A stretch of DNA of 24,431 bases from Chthonomonas sp. UBA2785. GTDB taxonomy: Bacteria > Armatimonadota > Fimbriimonadia > Fimbriimonadales > Fimbriimonadaceae. Positions 14,470 through 21,163 of this stretch are shown piece after piece (positions within the stretch are counted from its first letter, which is position 1; the number at the start of each line of letters is the position of its first letter). Position numbers and translations under genes: made by a program. The stretch covers positions 1 through 24,431 of the forward strand of contig DEIB01000046.1 of assembly GCA_002352215.1 (NCBI GenBank), written 5' to 3'. The notes under the pieces were generated by a model. That model worked only from the letters and a program-made list of their open reading frames with translations, ran no database searches and was not told the origin of the DNA.

Positions 14470-15292
14470 ATCCGCCGCCCTTGCCCGGCAGTCGCTCGCC
14501 AGGGCTGGCCGTGGTACCGGCGGCGATGGATTTCGCATCGCGGGCACGCACCGGCGGCAATGGCCGGGTTTCTTTCTTAATCATCTCTCGGATTGAAGCC
14601 ACGCGCTTGTTGGCATCGGGGTGGGTGCGGGCCCACTCCGGGCCACCACCGCCGCCTTCCTTGGCTAGCATCTCAAAGGTCTCGGCCATGCCGTTCGGGT
14701 TGTAGCCCGCGCGCATCATGATGTCGTAGCCCACCTTGTCGCTCTCGGTTTCGTGCTTGCGGCTGTAGCCCAGGCTGTAGAGCGCGTCGCCCACGCTGGC
14801 AATGTCAAAAACCGTGTCGCCGGCGTTCAAGATCGTGAGGACGGCGAGGATGCCCAGGCGGCGCTTGGTGTTGTCCGCGTACTGGCTGGCCCAGTGCTGG
14901 TTCAGCACGTGCACAATCTCGTGGCCCACCACGCCCGCAATTTGGTCTTTGGTGGTCATCTTTTCGAGAATGCCGCTGTAGAAGAAGATCGGCCCGCCGG
15001 GAAGGGCAAAGGCGTTGACTTCCTTCTTATCAATAATGTCGAACGTGTAAGTCCACGGCTTGCCTCGCATGCTATTGGGCGGGATCGCCGCCACCAAATC
15101 CGCCCCAATCTTGCGAAGCTCGATCACGCGCGGGTCCGTCGCCTTGAGGACGGGCTCCTCCTTGCGAATCCGGGCCGCTTCGTCCGCCCCCAGTTTCACC
15201 TGGTCGGCCATGCTGGGTCGGAACGGGTCCGCCGACGCCAGGGCTGGGCTCATCACCACCACACATGCGAGAAGGGCCGTTGACTGCTTCAT
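14408..15292 (-). CDS. Secreted M48-family zinc metalloprotease
   Basis: A 294-residue exported protease. Residues 1-21 are a signal peptide with an ALASA cleavage site. The zinc motif HEIVH is at 124-128, and the third ligand glutamate lies in HETESDKVGYD. The order and spacing match M48 proteases of the BepA/LoiP type, which take part in envelope protein quality control. The ribosome site GAAGGA lies just before the ATG. The C-terminal 25 or so residues (from GKGGGSSLLWSG) are not family-like and are antisense to mrp, so the stop has probably moved. The gene diverges from the first pilin gene over 111 nt, in which I see no clear promoter. Confidence 0.93.
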   Translation of the reverse strand: MKQSTALLACVVVMSPALASADPFRPSMADQVKLGADEAARIRKEEPVLKATDPRVIELRKIGADLVAAIPPNSMRGKPWTYTFDIIDKKEVNAFALPGGPIFFYSGILEKMTTKDQIAGVVGHEIVHVLNQHWASQYADNTKRRLGILAVLTILNAGDTVFDIASVGDALYSLGYSRKHETESDKVGYDIMMRAGYNPNGMAETFEMLAKEGGGGGPEWARTHPDANKRVASIREMIKKETRPLPPVRARDAKSIAAGTTASPGERLPGKGGGSSLLWSGTRGSSPHWLDCGC

Positions 15293-15403
15293 ATTCCTTC
15301 AGACTACCAGTGGCGACCCAATGTTTCGATCGTCCCGTTAGGATTTCCCGTACAGTTACCGACCACTAGGGTAGGCCGGTACCGAACGGACCGGAAGAAG
15401 ACC

Positions 15404-15757
15404 ATGACGAACAAGAAGAACAAGGGCTTTACCCTCGTCGAAATCATGATTGTCGTGTTGATCATCGGCATCCTGCTCGCGATTGCAGTGCCGAACTTCA
15501 TCACGGCCCGCCAGAACAGCCGCGCGCAAACGATCATCGCCAACCTGGAGCAGATTGAAGCTGCCAAGGAACAGTGCGCGATGAACGAAGGCCTTGCGGT
15601 CGGCGACGACTGTGCGACCATGTCGGACTACATGAAGAACTGGCCGGTGACCTGGCCTGTGACCGGTGCCATGGCCAACGAAACGACGATCGGTACGGAC
15701 GCTACGTTCCGCGGTCGCGACGCTGCCACCTGGCGCACCGACAAGTCCGGTCTCTAA
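15404..15757 (+). CDS. Prepilin-like protein, copy 1 of 3
   Basis: A 117-residue pilin or pseudopilin. A short basic leader ends at Gly8 (NKKNKG|FTLVE), the prepilin peptidase cleavage site. Phe9 would be N-methylated and Glu13 is the conserved +5 glutamate. Residues 12-32 form the hydrophobic helix that packs in the filament core. A small globular domain follows, with Cys58 and Cys70 placed for a disulfide loop and a conserved FRGRDAATWRTDKSGL ending. The mature protein is identical to copy 3. Ribosome site GGAAGAAG. It has its own terminator, so it is likely expressed as a single gene, perhaps at a high level. Confidence 0.93.
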   Translation: MTNKKNKGFTLVEIMIVVLIIGILLAIAVPNFITARQNSRAQTIIANLEQIEAAKEQCAMNEGLAVGDDCATMSDYMKNWPVTWPVTGAMANETTIGTDATFRGRDAATWRTDKSGL

Positions 15758-15792
15758 AGAGTCTCACCTGGTTCATCCAGGCCGGCGAATCA

Positions 15793-15828
15793 CATCCCTC
15801 CGCTTGCGGGGGGATGTTTTGTTTTATT
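15793..15828 (+). terminator. Intrinsic terminator after pilin copy 1
   Basis: A 10-bp GC-rich stem (15793-15802 with 15807-15816), 4-nt loop, followed by TTTTGTTTTATT. Confidence 0.85.
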
Positions 15829-15938
15829 CAAATCCAACCAGCTGGCCCAGTGAATGTACGGGATATTCGGCGTTAAGGATGTGGAAAGGGAAGAGTAGCG
15901 CCAATAAGGGTGACGAACCCCCACAGGAGTTTATGTCT

Positions 15939-16292
15939 ATGCGAAGTCAACGCAAAAAGGGCTTTACCTTGGTTGAAATCATGATCGTTGTGCTGATCAT
16001 TGGGATCTTGCTCGGTATTGCAGTTCCCAACTTCATCACCGCGCGTCAGAACAGCCGCGCCCAAACCATCGTGGCGACGTTAGAAAAGATTGACGCCGCC
16101 AAAGAGCAGTGCGCGATGGACGAGGGGCTTTCGGTGGGTGATGACTGCAGCACCATGGGGGCTTACCTCCGCAAGTGGCCTGCCACTTGGCCCGTGACCG
16201 GGGCGGCTGCCAACGAAAGCACGGTGGGTACGCCCACCACCTTCCGGGGTCGCGATGCGGCCACCTGGCGCACAGACAAGTCCGGTCTCTAA
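15939..16292 (+). CDS. Prepilin-like protein, copy 2 of 3 (diverged)
   Basis: A 117-residue paralogue of the flanking pilins with the same plan: basic leader, cleavage at Gly8 (RKKG|FTLVE), Glu13, core helix, Cys58 and Cys70, and the same last 16 residues. From residue 8 on it differs from copy 1 at 19 of 110 positions by my count. Two ATGs are possible. That at 15939 lies 9 nt from AGGAG (15925-15929) and gives exactly the 354-nt length of the other copies. That at 15933 is only 3 nt away. I prefer 15939. It is followed by its own terminator. Confidence 0.92.
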   Translation: MRSQRKKGFTLVEIMIVVLIIGILLGIAVPNFITARQNSRAQTIVATLEKIDAAKEQCAMDEGLSVGDDCSTMGAYLRKWPATWPVTGAAANESTVGTPTTFRGRDAATWRTDKSGL

Positions 16293-16315
16293 AGAAGAGC
16301 ACCTGCCTCATTCGA

Positions 16316-16346
16316 ACACCCTGTTCCCCCGGGAACGGGGTGTTTT
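16316..16346 (+). terminator. Intrinsic terminator after pilin copy 2
   Basis: A 12-bp stem (16316-16327 with 16332-16343, one G-U pair), loop CCCG, then TTTTG. Confidence 0.85.
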
Positions 16347-16465
16347 GATAAAAAGTCGGTGAATCCCCGCAATTTTGCTTAATGAGGGGGTGATGCCAGC
16401 GTGGAATTCCTCCCATGTTCCCCCTCGCCGGAGCGGACGGACAAGAACGGAGACCCACTTACACC

Positions 16466-16819
16466 ATGAAGCGAAACAAGAAGAAAGGCTTTACGCTGGT
16501 TGAAATCATGATTGTCGTGCTGATCATCGGCATCCTGCTTGCGATTGCAGTGCCGAACTTCATCACGGCTCGACAGAACAGCCGCGCTCAAACCATCATC
16601 GCCAACCTGGAGCAGATCGAAGCTGCCAAGGAGCAGTGTGCGATGAACGAAGGCCTTGCGGTCGGCGACGACTGCGCGACCATGTCGGACTACATGAAGA
16701 ACTGGCCGGTGACCTGGCCTGTGACCGGTGCCATGGCCAACGAAACGACGATCGGTACGGACGCTACGTTCCGCGGTCGCGACGCTGCCACCTGGCGCAC
16801 CGACAAGTCTGGCCTCTAA
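16466..16819 (+). CDS. Prepilin-like protein, copy 3 of 3
   Basis: A 117-residue pilin whose residues 7-117 are identical to copy 1. The two genes still differ at 15 silent sites after codon 7, and the 5' leader codons differ. The last third is identical over about 134 nt. Cleavage is expected after Gly8 (RNKKKG|FTLVE). A conservative reading is that this is a major subunit under strong purifying selection. The ATG at 16466 lies behind a weak purine stretch (GGAGA, 13 nt upstream). The gene is followed after about 85 nt by the minor-pilin operon, with a hairpin between. Confidence 0.92.
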   Translation: MKRNKKKGFTLVEIMIVVLIIGILLAIAVPNFITARQNSRAQTIIANLEQIEAAKEQCAMNEGLAVGDDCATMSDYMKNWPVTWPVTGAMANETTIGTDATFRGRDAATWRTDKSGL

Positions 16820-16845
16820 AGCTCGGCTTCTTCAACCAACAATTC

Positions 16846-16887
16846 ATACGGGCGGGTGGCATTTGCCCCCGCTCGTATCTGACTTTT
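16846..16887 (+). terminator. Hairpin between pilin copy 3 and the minor-pilin operon
   Basis: An 11-bp stem (16846-16856 with 16868-16878, one G-U pair) with an 11-nt loop. Only TTTT follows, after a 5-nt gap. This is a weak terminator at best, so it may be an attenuator that lets some transcription reach the minor pilins, or a 3'-end stabiliser. Confidence 0.5.
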
Positions 16888-16904
16888 CAAAGCCGAGAAT
16901 AGAA

Positions 16905-17363
16905 ATGCGCTCTCAAGCTAAACCCCGAAACAGCGGTCACACCCTCATTGAGATCATGATCGCGTCCTTCCTGGTCCTTTCGTGCGCGTTGATCTTTGCG
17001 GCCACGATGCCTACGGCCAACACCAGCCGCGCCAAAGCCAACTTCAACAACCAGGCCACGGCCCTTGCCCAAAAGCAAATGGAGAGCCTGAAGAGTCGCG
17101 GTTTCGCGAACCTCACCGGTGCCCAGATGTTTGCCAACGGCCTGATCGATAACGCCGCCCCCGTGTCAGCCGACACCTGGGAGTGGACCGACGTGGACAA
17201 CGGCGAAAACGATAGTCCCGCTGACGTGCTTCCCGATGGCGAAGGGACGGTGACGGTTCAGCAAGTTCGATTTGACCTGCGTCGCGTCACCATTCGTGTG
17301 ACCTGGCGCGAACGCGACACCGATCGCGAAGTCGTCGTCGCCAGTTTGGTGGGCAACTTATGA
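16905..17363 (+). CDS. PilV-like minor prepilin
   Basis: A 152-residue protein with a prepilin leader ending in Gly11 (NSG|HTLIEIM), the +5 Glu16 and a hydrophobic core helix to about residue 35. The remaining domain is beta-rich, ending in RVTIRVTWRERDTDREVVVA, as in PilV/GspI-type minor pilins. The +1 residue is His, which is unusual, since Phe or Met is typical. I chose the ATG at 16905 because the frame upstream is a shadow of pilin copy 3. The stop overlaps the next start as ATGA. Minor pilins of this type prime assembly or form the filament tip. Confidence 0.88.
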   Translation: MRSQAKPRNSGHTLIEIMIASFLVLSCALIFAATMPTANTSRAKANFNNQATALAQKQMESLKSRGFANLTGAQMFANGLIDNAAPVSADTWEWTDVDNGENDSPADVLPDGEGTVTVQQVRFDLRRVTIRVTWRERDTDREVVVASLVGNL

Positions 17364-17941
17364 GAACGCCTCGCCTGAAGTTCAATCGCCGACGAGGTCT
17401 CACCCTCGTCGAGGTGATGATTGCCAGCATCCTCAGCACCATGGTCATCTTTGGTGGCATTTCCATCTACCTCAGCGGGATGGAGAACTGGCTGCGCGGA
17501 AGCGAGCGAATCGTGGCTGAAACCCAAAGCCGCCAAGCCGTCCGCGCCATCAGCGACCAACTGCGCCAAGCCATGGCGGTGACCGTCGCGGGCGACGGGA
17601 TGAGCGTGGAATTCCGAATGCCGGATACCGATGCCAATGGCAACTTCACGGTCCCTGCCACTTGGGATGGTGTGACGCGGCGCATCCAATACAACGCCGG
17701 TGACGAGACGATTGAACTCGTCGAAGGTGCCAACACCCGCGTACTGGCTCGCAACGTCATGCCGACCGACATCGGTGGCACCGGCGCGGCCTACGACATT
17801 TTCACCGCCGGCCCGGGGGCCATTACGCGGCAACTCACCATCAAGGTGGTGACCCAAACCAACAACGACGCATCGGTCAACGCCCTGGGGCGGCAACGCG
17901 AGACCATCTACCTTCGGAACATTCCGCAACTCACCCGATGA
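17360..17941 (+). CDS. PilW-like minor prepilin
   Basis: A 193-residue protein with a prepilin leader ending in Gly13 (RRRG|LTLVEVM), the +5 glutamate, and a core helix to about residue 37. The body is typical of PilW/GspJ-type minor pilins: a helix with RQAVRAISDQLRQAM, then strands with VEFRMPDTDANGNFT. It is coupled to both neighbours by ATGA overlaps (17360-17363 and 17938-17941), so the three proteins are probably made in fixed ratio and may form one tip complex. Confidence 0.9.
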   Translation: MRTPRLKFNRRRGLTLVEVMIASILSTMVIFGGISIYLSGMENWLRGSERIVAETQSRQAVRAISDQLRQAMAVTVAGDGMSVEFRMPDTDANGNFTVPATWDGVTRRIQYNAGDETIELVEGANTRVLARNVMPTDIGGTGAAYDIFTAGPGAITRQLTIKVVTQTNNDASVNALGRQRETIYLRNIPQLTR

Positions 17942-19896
17942 GACTCAAACTACCAATCTTCAAAGGACGCTCGCGTCGGAGCAAGCAGCGGGGCAACGCG
18001 CTGGTCACCACGTTTGGGATCATGATGATCCTGAGCGTCTCCAGCGTCACCTACCTCGAATGGGCCACCCAGAGCATCCGCGATAGTCGCGCCACCACGG
18101 CCGAAGTCCAAGCCTCGCACCTGTGCGAAGCGGGCGTGCAGGATGTGCTCCTTAGCCTTTGGATCCCGTTCAAGCAGACTCAGCTGTTTGACGACATGGA
18201 TAGTACGTTGGCCGGGGCCAGCGAAGCCAACCCCATGTTGGCGGTGACTGATGATGTGGCGGGCGTGGGGCGCTATGCCTCTGCGGTGATCGGCTACACC
18301 ACGCCGGCCGCCGACCCTTATCGCCGGATCGTGACGGTGCGCTCCGTCGGTTGGCTGGATTCCAACAACAATGGGGCCCTCGACGCGAACGAGTCCAGCA
18401 TGACGGTGGACGTCACCGCGAACTACGAACTCGCGCGTAGCGGCATCTTTGACTACACCTATTTCATCAACAACTACGGTTGGATGAGCGGCTTCAATGC
18501 CACGAACCTGCTGGTGAATGGCGACATGCGCGCCAACGGAAACTTCGACTTCATCACCGGTACAGGCACCATCAATGGCAGCATGATTGCCTCGGTGAAC
18601 ACCAAGCTGGACCCGCCGGCGGCCGGCCTGGTGAACAACCTCCCTGTGAAGCAAACGGATGCCTCGTACGCGGCCACCGTGGCCAATGGGGCTACCCCGC
18701 ATCGCACCCGCATGCGCCAGGCCTATAACCCGGCGATTCACGGCGCGATTGGCAGCGAGGAGTTTGAAAAGTGGCGTGATCTGGTCTTCTTCTCGGAAGC
18801 TCAAATCCAAAACAACCGCGTATTTGGTGCGGCCGCCATGGACTCTACGGGTTCAAAGAGCTGGGTTCGAAACACCACCGCGGCCACGCCCACGGTGGGC
18901 ACCCTGGATACCGAACCCACCGAAGAACTGGTCATGCCGGACCTCAGCGACATTAGCCGCTACCAAACGATGGCGCAGACGTACCAGAACGATAAGCAGT
19001 TCTTTGCCGACGGCACCGCGAACCCCAACTACGTGGGGAACCCGGGCTCGGCCAACGCTTTCAATGGCGATGGTACGCCGAATGTGAACTACAGCGGGGC
19101 CTACCTCGACGTGTGGCAAGACCCCGATGGCGCCGGTCCCCTGGCCGCCCGATGGGTGCGACTCACGACCAATGGTGTCTTCACCGGTTCGGCCTTGCTG
19201 GTGGGTACAGCCACGCGCCCCATCCGTATCCACGGCCCGGTCGTCTTCACGCAAGACGTGGCCATCAAGGGAACGGTGAGTGGTCGCGGAACGATTTACA
19301 CGGGCCGCAATGTCCACGTGATCGGCTCGGTGCGCTATCTCAATCCGCCGGACTTCACCGGCGCGAGCATGACGACCATCGAGAACAACAACGAGAAGCG
19401 CGACATGCTGGGCCTTGCGGCACGCGGCTCGGTCATCATGGGCAACCCGGTCACGTTCTCCAACCCATACCCGCTGTACTACATGCAGCCGCCCTTCACC
19501 AAGGGTCGCTACGACGAGGAAGGCAACTACATCCCGCCGTTCAACGCCATGGAAGTGGACGCCACGGGCCGGCGCAAGTATCAGTCGGTGATCTCTGACT
19601 CGATCATCAACGCGGCGGCCGAAGGTGTGAACCAGATTGACGCCGTCATCTACACCAACTTCTGCGGCGGTGGGAACGTGGGCACCAGCGGGGGCGGGAT
19701 GACCGTCAACGGCACGCTCATCGCTCGTGACGAAGCCATTGTCACGTGGTCGCTGCCTATCCGCATGAACTACGACACTCGCATTCGAGAACGAGGACCC
19801 GAGCGCAAGCCGCTCATTGACCTCAACCTGCCGCGTAGCCCAACGATGCTCCGCAGCACCTGGCAAGATCGCGGATTTGTCCGCAAGGGATTCTAA
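17938..19896 (+). CDS. Large PilX-like minor pilin with an EF-hand loop
   Basis: A 652-residue protein, far larger than ordinary PilX. The N-terminus has a basic leader then RGNALVTTFGIMMILSVSSV, a PilX-type anchor lacking the classic GFTLVE, and the helix includes HLCEAGVQDVL. Residues 141-152 read DSNNNGALDANE, a full 12-residue EF-hand calcium loop. The C-terminal half (about 410-620) is rich in short strands such as IRIHGPVVFTQDVAIKGTVS and GRGTIYTGRNVHVIG, suggesting a beta-helix or bactofilin-like fold. Third gene of the ATGA-coupled minor-pilin set. By position it is likely the filament-tip protein, possibly an adhesin. That role is inference. Confidence 0.85.
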   Translation: MRLKLPIFKGRSRRSKQRGNALVTTFGIMMILSVSSVTYLEWATQSIRDSRATTAEVQASHLCEAGVQDVLLSLWIPFKQTQLFDDMDSTLAGASEANPMLAVTDDVAGVGRYASAVIGYTTPAADPYRRIVTVRSVGWLDSNNNGALDANESSMTVDVTANYELARSGIFDYTYFINNYGWMSGFNATNLLVNGDMRANGNFDFITGTGTINGSMIASVNTKLDPPAAGLVNNLPVKQTDASYAATVANGATPHRTRMRQAYNPAIHGAIGSEEFEKWRDLVFFSEAQIQNNRVFGAAAMDSTGSKSWVRNTTAATPTVGTLDTEPTEELVMPDLSDISRYQTMAQTYQNDKQFFADGTANPNYVGNPGSANAFNGDGTPNVNYSGAYLDVWQDPDGAGPLAARWVRLTTNGVFTGSALLVGTATRPIRIHGPVVFTQDVAIKGTVSGRGTIYTGRNVHVIGSVRYLNPPDFTGASMTTIENNNEKRDMLGLAARGSVIMGNPVTFSNPYPLYYMQPPFTKGRYDEEGNYIPPFNAMEVDATGRRKYQSVISDSIINAAAEGVNQIDAVIYTNFCGGGNVGTSGGGMTVNGTLIARDEAIVTWSLPIRMNYDTRIRERGPERKPLIDLNLPRSPTMLRSTWQDRGFVRKGF

Positions 19897-19904
19897 GGAA
19901 AGAG

Positions 19905-20327
19905 ATGAAAAGCATCAACTATAGACCCTGGCTGGTGGCCCTGGCCGCAATGCTCGCCGTCACCGCCTTCGGGTTCATCGAGGACAAACCGAAGGACGCC
20001 AAGTTCCACAGTGAACAGTCCGAGGCCGAGCTGAGCCAACAGCAAGAAACGCTGAAGGGCAGCTTCGACGAGGTCGGCGTGGTGGAAGAAGATACCGAAC
20101 GCGACGCCGAGGCCAAGTTCGACCACCAATCGAAGGCCGAGGATGCGCTGAGTGCCAGTGATGCCGCCCGCAACCGCAAGGATGCCGAGGACGTGCTGAA
20201 GAAGGCCGCTGATCGTGAAAAGCGAAGCCCCTGGGGTGGTTGGCTGCTGTTCATCGGCGGGGCCGCCGTGGTGGGAGGCGTGTTCTACGCCATCAAGCGC
20301 ACCAGCGACAGTCCTCCGCGCTACTGA
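19905..20327 (+). CDS. Small bitopic membrane protein ending the pilin operon
   Basis: A 140-residue protein of unknown family. An N-terminal hydrophobic segment (8-22) is followed by a highly charged helical region (25-105), probably a coiled coil, then a second hydrophobic segment with WGGWLLFIGGAAVVGGVFY (about 108-127) and a short basic end. It starts 8 nt after the PilX-like stop, behind AAGGAAAGAG. The operon ends with a strong terminator about 30 nt on. It could be a periplasmic strut or assembly factor for the minor pilins. That is a guess from position. Confidence 0.75.
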   Translation: MKSINYRPWLVALAAMLAVTAFGFIEDKPKDAKFHSEQSEAELSQQQETLKGSFDEVGVVEEDTERDAEAKFDHQSKAEDALSASDAARNRKDAEDVLKKAADREKRSPWGGWLLFIGGAAVVGGVFYAIKRTSDSPPRY

Positions 20328-20357
20328 ATCTCATCTCGCCAATCAGAGACCAACAAT

Positions 20358-20390
20358 CACCTCATCCGCTCCTTGCGGGTGGGGTGTTTT
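20358..20390 (+). terminator. Intrinsic terminator of the minor-pilin operon
   Basis: A 12-bp stem (20358-20369 with 20375-20386, two G-U pairs), 5-nt loop, then TTTTGCTCTT. Confidence 0.85.
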
Positions 20391-20428
20391 GCTCTTGGCC
20401 TGCAACGTAAGAGGCCCGAGCGGGCATA

Positions 20429-21139
20429 GTGAAGATCATGCCCCCGTTCCGCGAAGGATTCACGCTCGTTCTGGGCAATCGTGAACTGAGATCGCTGGCC
20501 ATCCTTCCGATGATTCTCGGCTTCGTCGCCTTCGTGCTGATCTACGTGTTAGCCGTATGGCTGCTGGGCGGCTGGGTGGCCCATCTCATTGGCAGTGCCA
20601 TTGGTCGTTTAGGGGGCCAATTCGATGCCAGCGTGCTGGGGCGGGTGCTGGTGGCCATGGCCCTGCTCTTTGTTTCGCAGGCCATCTATTTGGGCAGTGC
20701 GACCAGCATCGCGGCGCCCATTTGGGATCACATGACCAAGCGCATCGAGATCCTCAAATTTGGGGCGGTGCCCGAGGCCACGGTATCGCTCTCGCGCACG
20801 GGGCTGGAAATCGCGATGCGCATCACATTCGCCATCTTCGTCAGCCTGGTGGCCCTCTCGGTGAGCTGGATTCTGGCCGGGATCATTGCGGCCTTCATCG
20901 CCGGGTGCCTTGCCCTTTGTGACCTCACCTCGCCCGCCTTTGCTCGGCGCCGGGTGCTGTTTCCACGCCAACTCGTGGCGGCCTTCCGCTTGCCGGGGGC
21001 GTTGCCATTCGCGCTCGTCGCGGGGGCGTTCGCCTACATTCCCCTGCTAAATCTCTTCATGCTCCCCGGACTTTTGTCCACGGCCACCCTCATGGTGGCC
21101 CGGGCCCATCCCGCGTCGAATGGGAACGAGAGAACGTAG
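20429..21139 (+). CDS. EI24/CysZ-like membrane protein
   Basis: A protein of 236 residues with four or more long hydrophobic stretches (for example LPMILGFVAFVLIYVLAVWL, residues 26-45) and a C-terminal FALVAGAFAYIPLLNLFMLPG that fits the EI24/CysZ family. CysZ is a sulfate transporter in Gammaproteobacteria. The substrate here cannot be told, and no cysteine gene is near. The start is either GTG at 20429 or the ATG at 20438. Neither has a well-placed ribosome site. It is followed by trpB after 24 nt, so the two may share a transcript. Confidence 0.75.
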   Translation: MKIMPPFREGFTLVLGNRELRSLAILPMILGFVAFVLIYVLAVWLLGGWVAHLIGSAIGRLGGQFDASVLGRVLVAMALLFVSQAIYLGSATSIAAPIWDHMTKRIEILKFGAVPEATVSLSRTGLEIAMRITFAIFVSLVALSVSWILAGIIAAFIAGCLALCDLTSPAFARRRVLFPRQLVAAFRLPGALPFALVAGAFAYIPLLNLFMLPGLLSTATLMVARAHPASNGNERT

Positions 21140-21163
21140 AATCCTTAACGGAGATTTTAGAGG

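Noticed and set aside
15404..16819. Possible repeat array or CRISPR-like structure from the threefold repetition
   Set aside because: The repeat unit is a full pilin gene with synonymous divergence, not a short repeat with spacers.
18853..19866. 337-codon open frame antisense to the PilX-like gene
   Set aside because: Composition is His/Arg/Val-rich shadow type with no domain. The plus-strand gene is coupled to its operon by ATGA and has an anchor and an EF-hand loop.
20429..21139. Sulfate transporter call for the EI24/CysZ-like gene
   Set aside because: Only the fold is supported. No cysteine or sulfate gene is nearby, so the substrate is left open.
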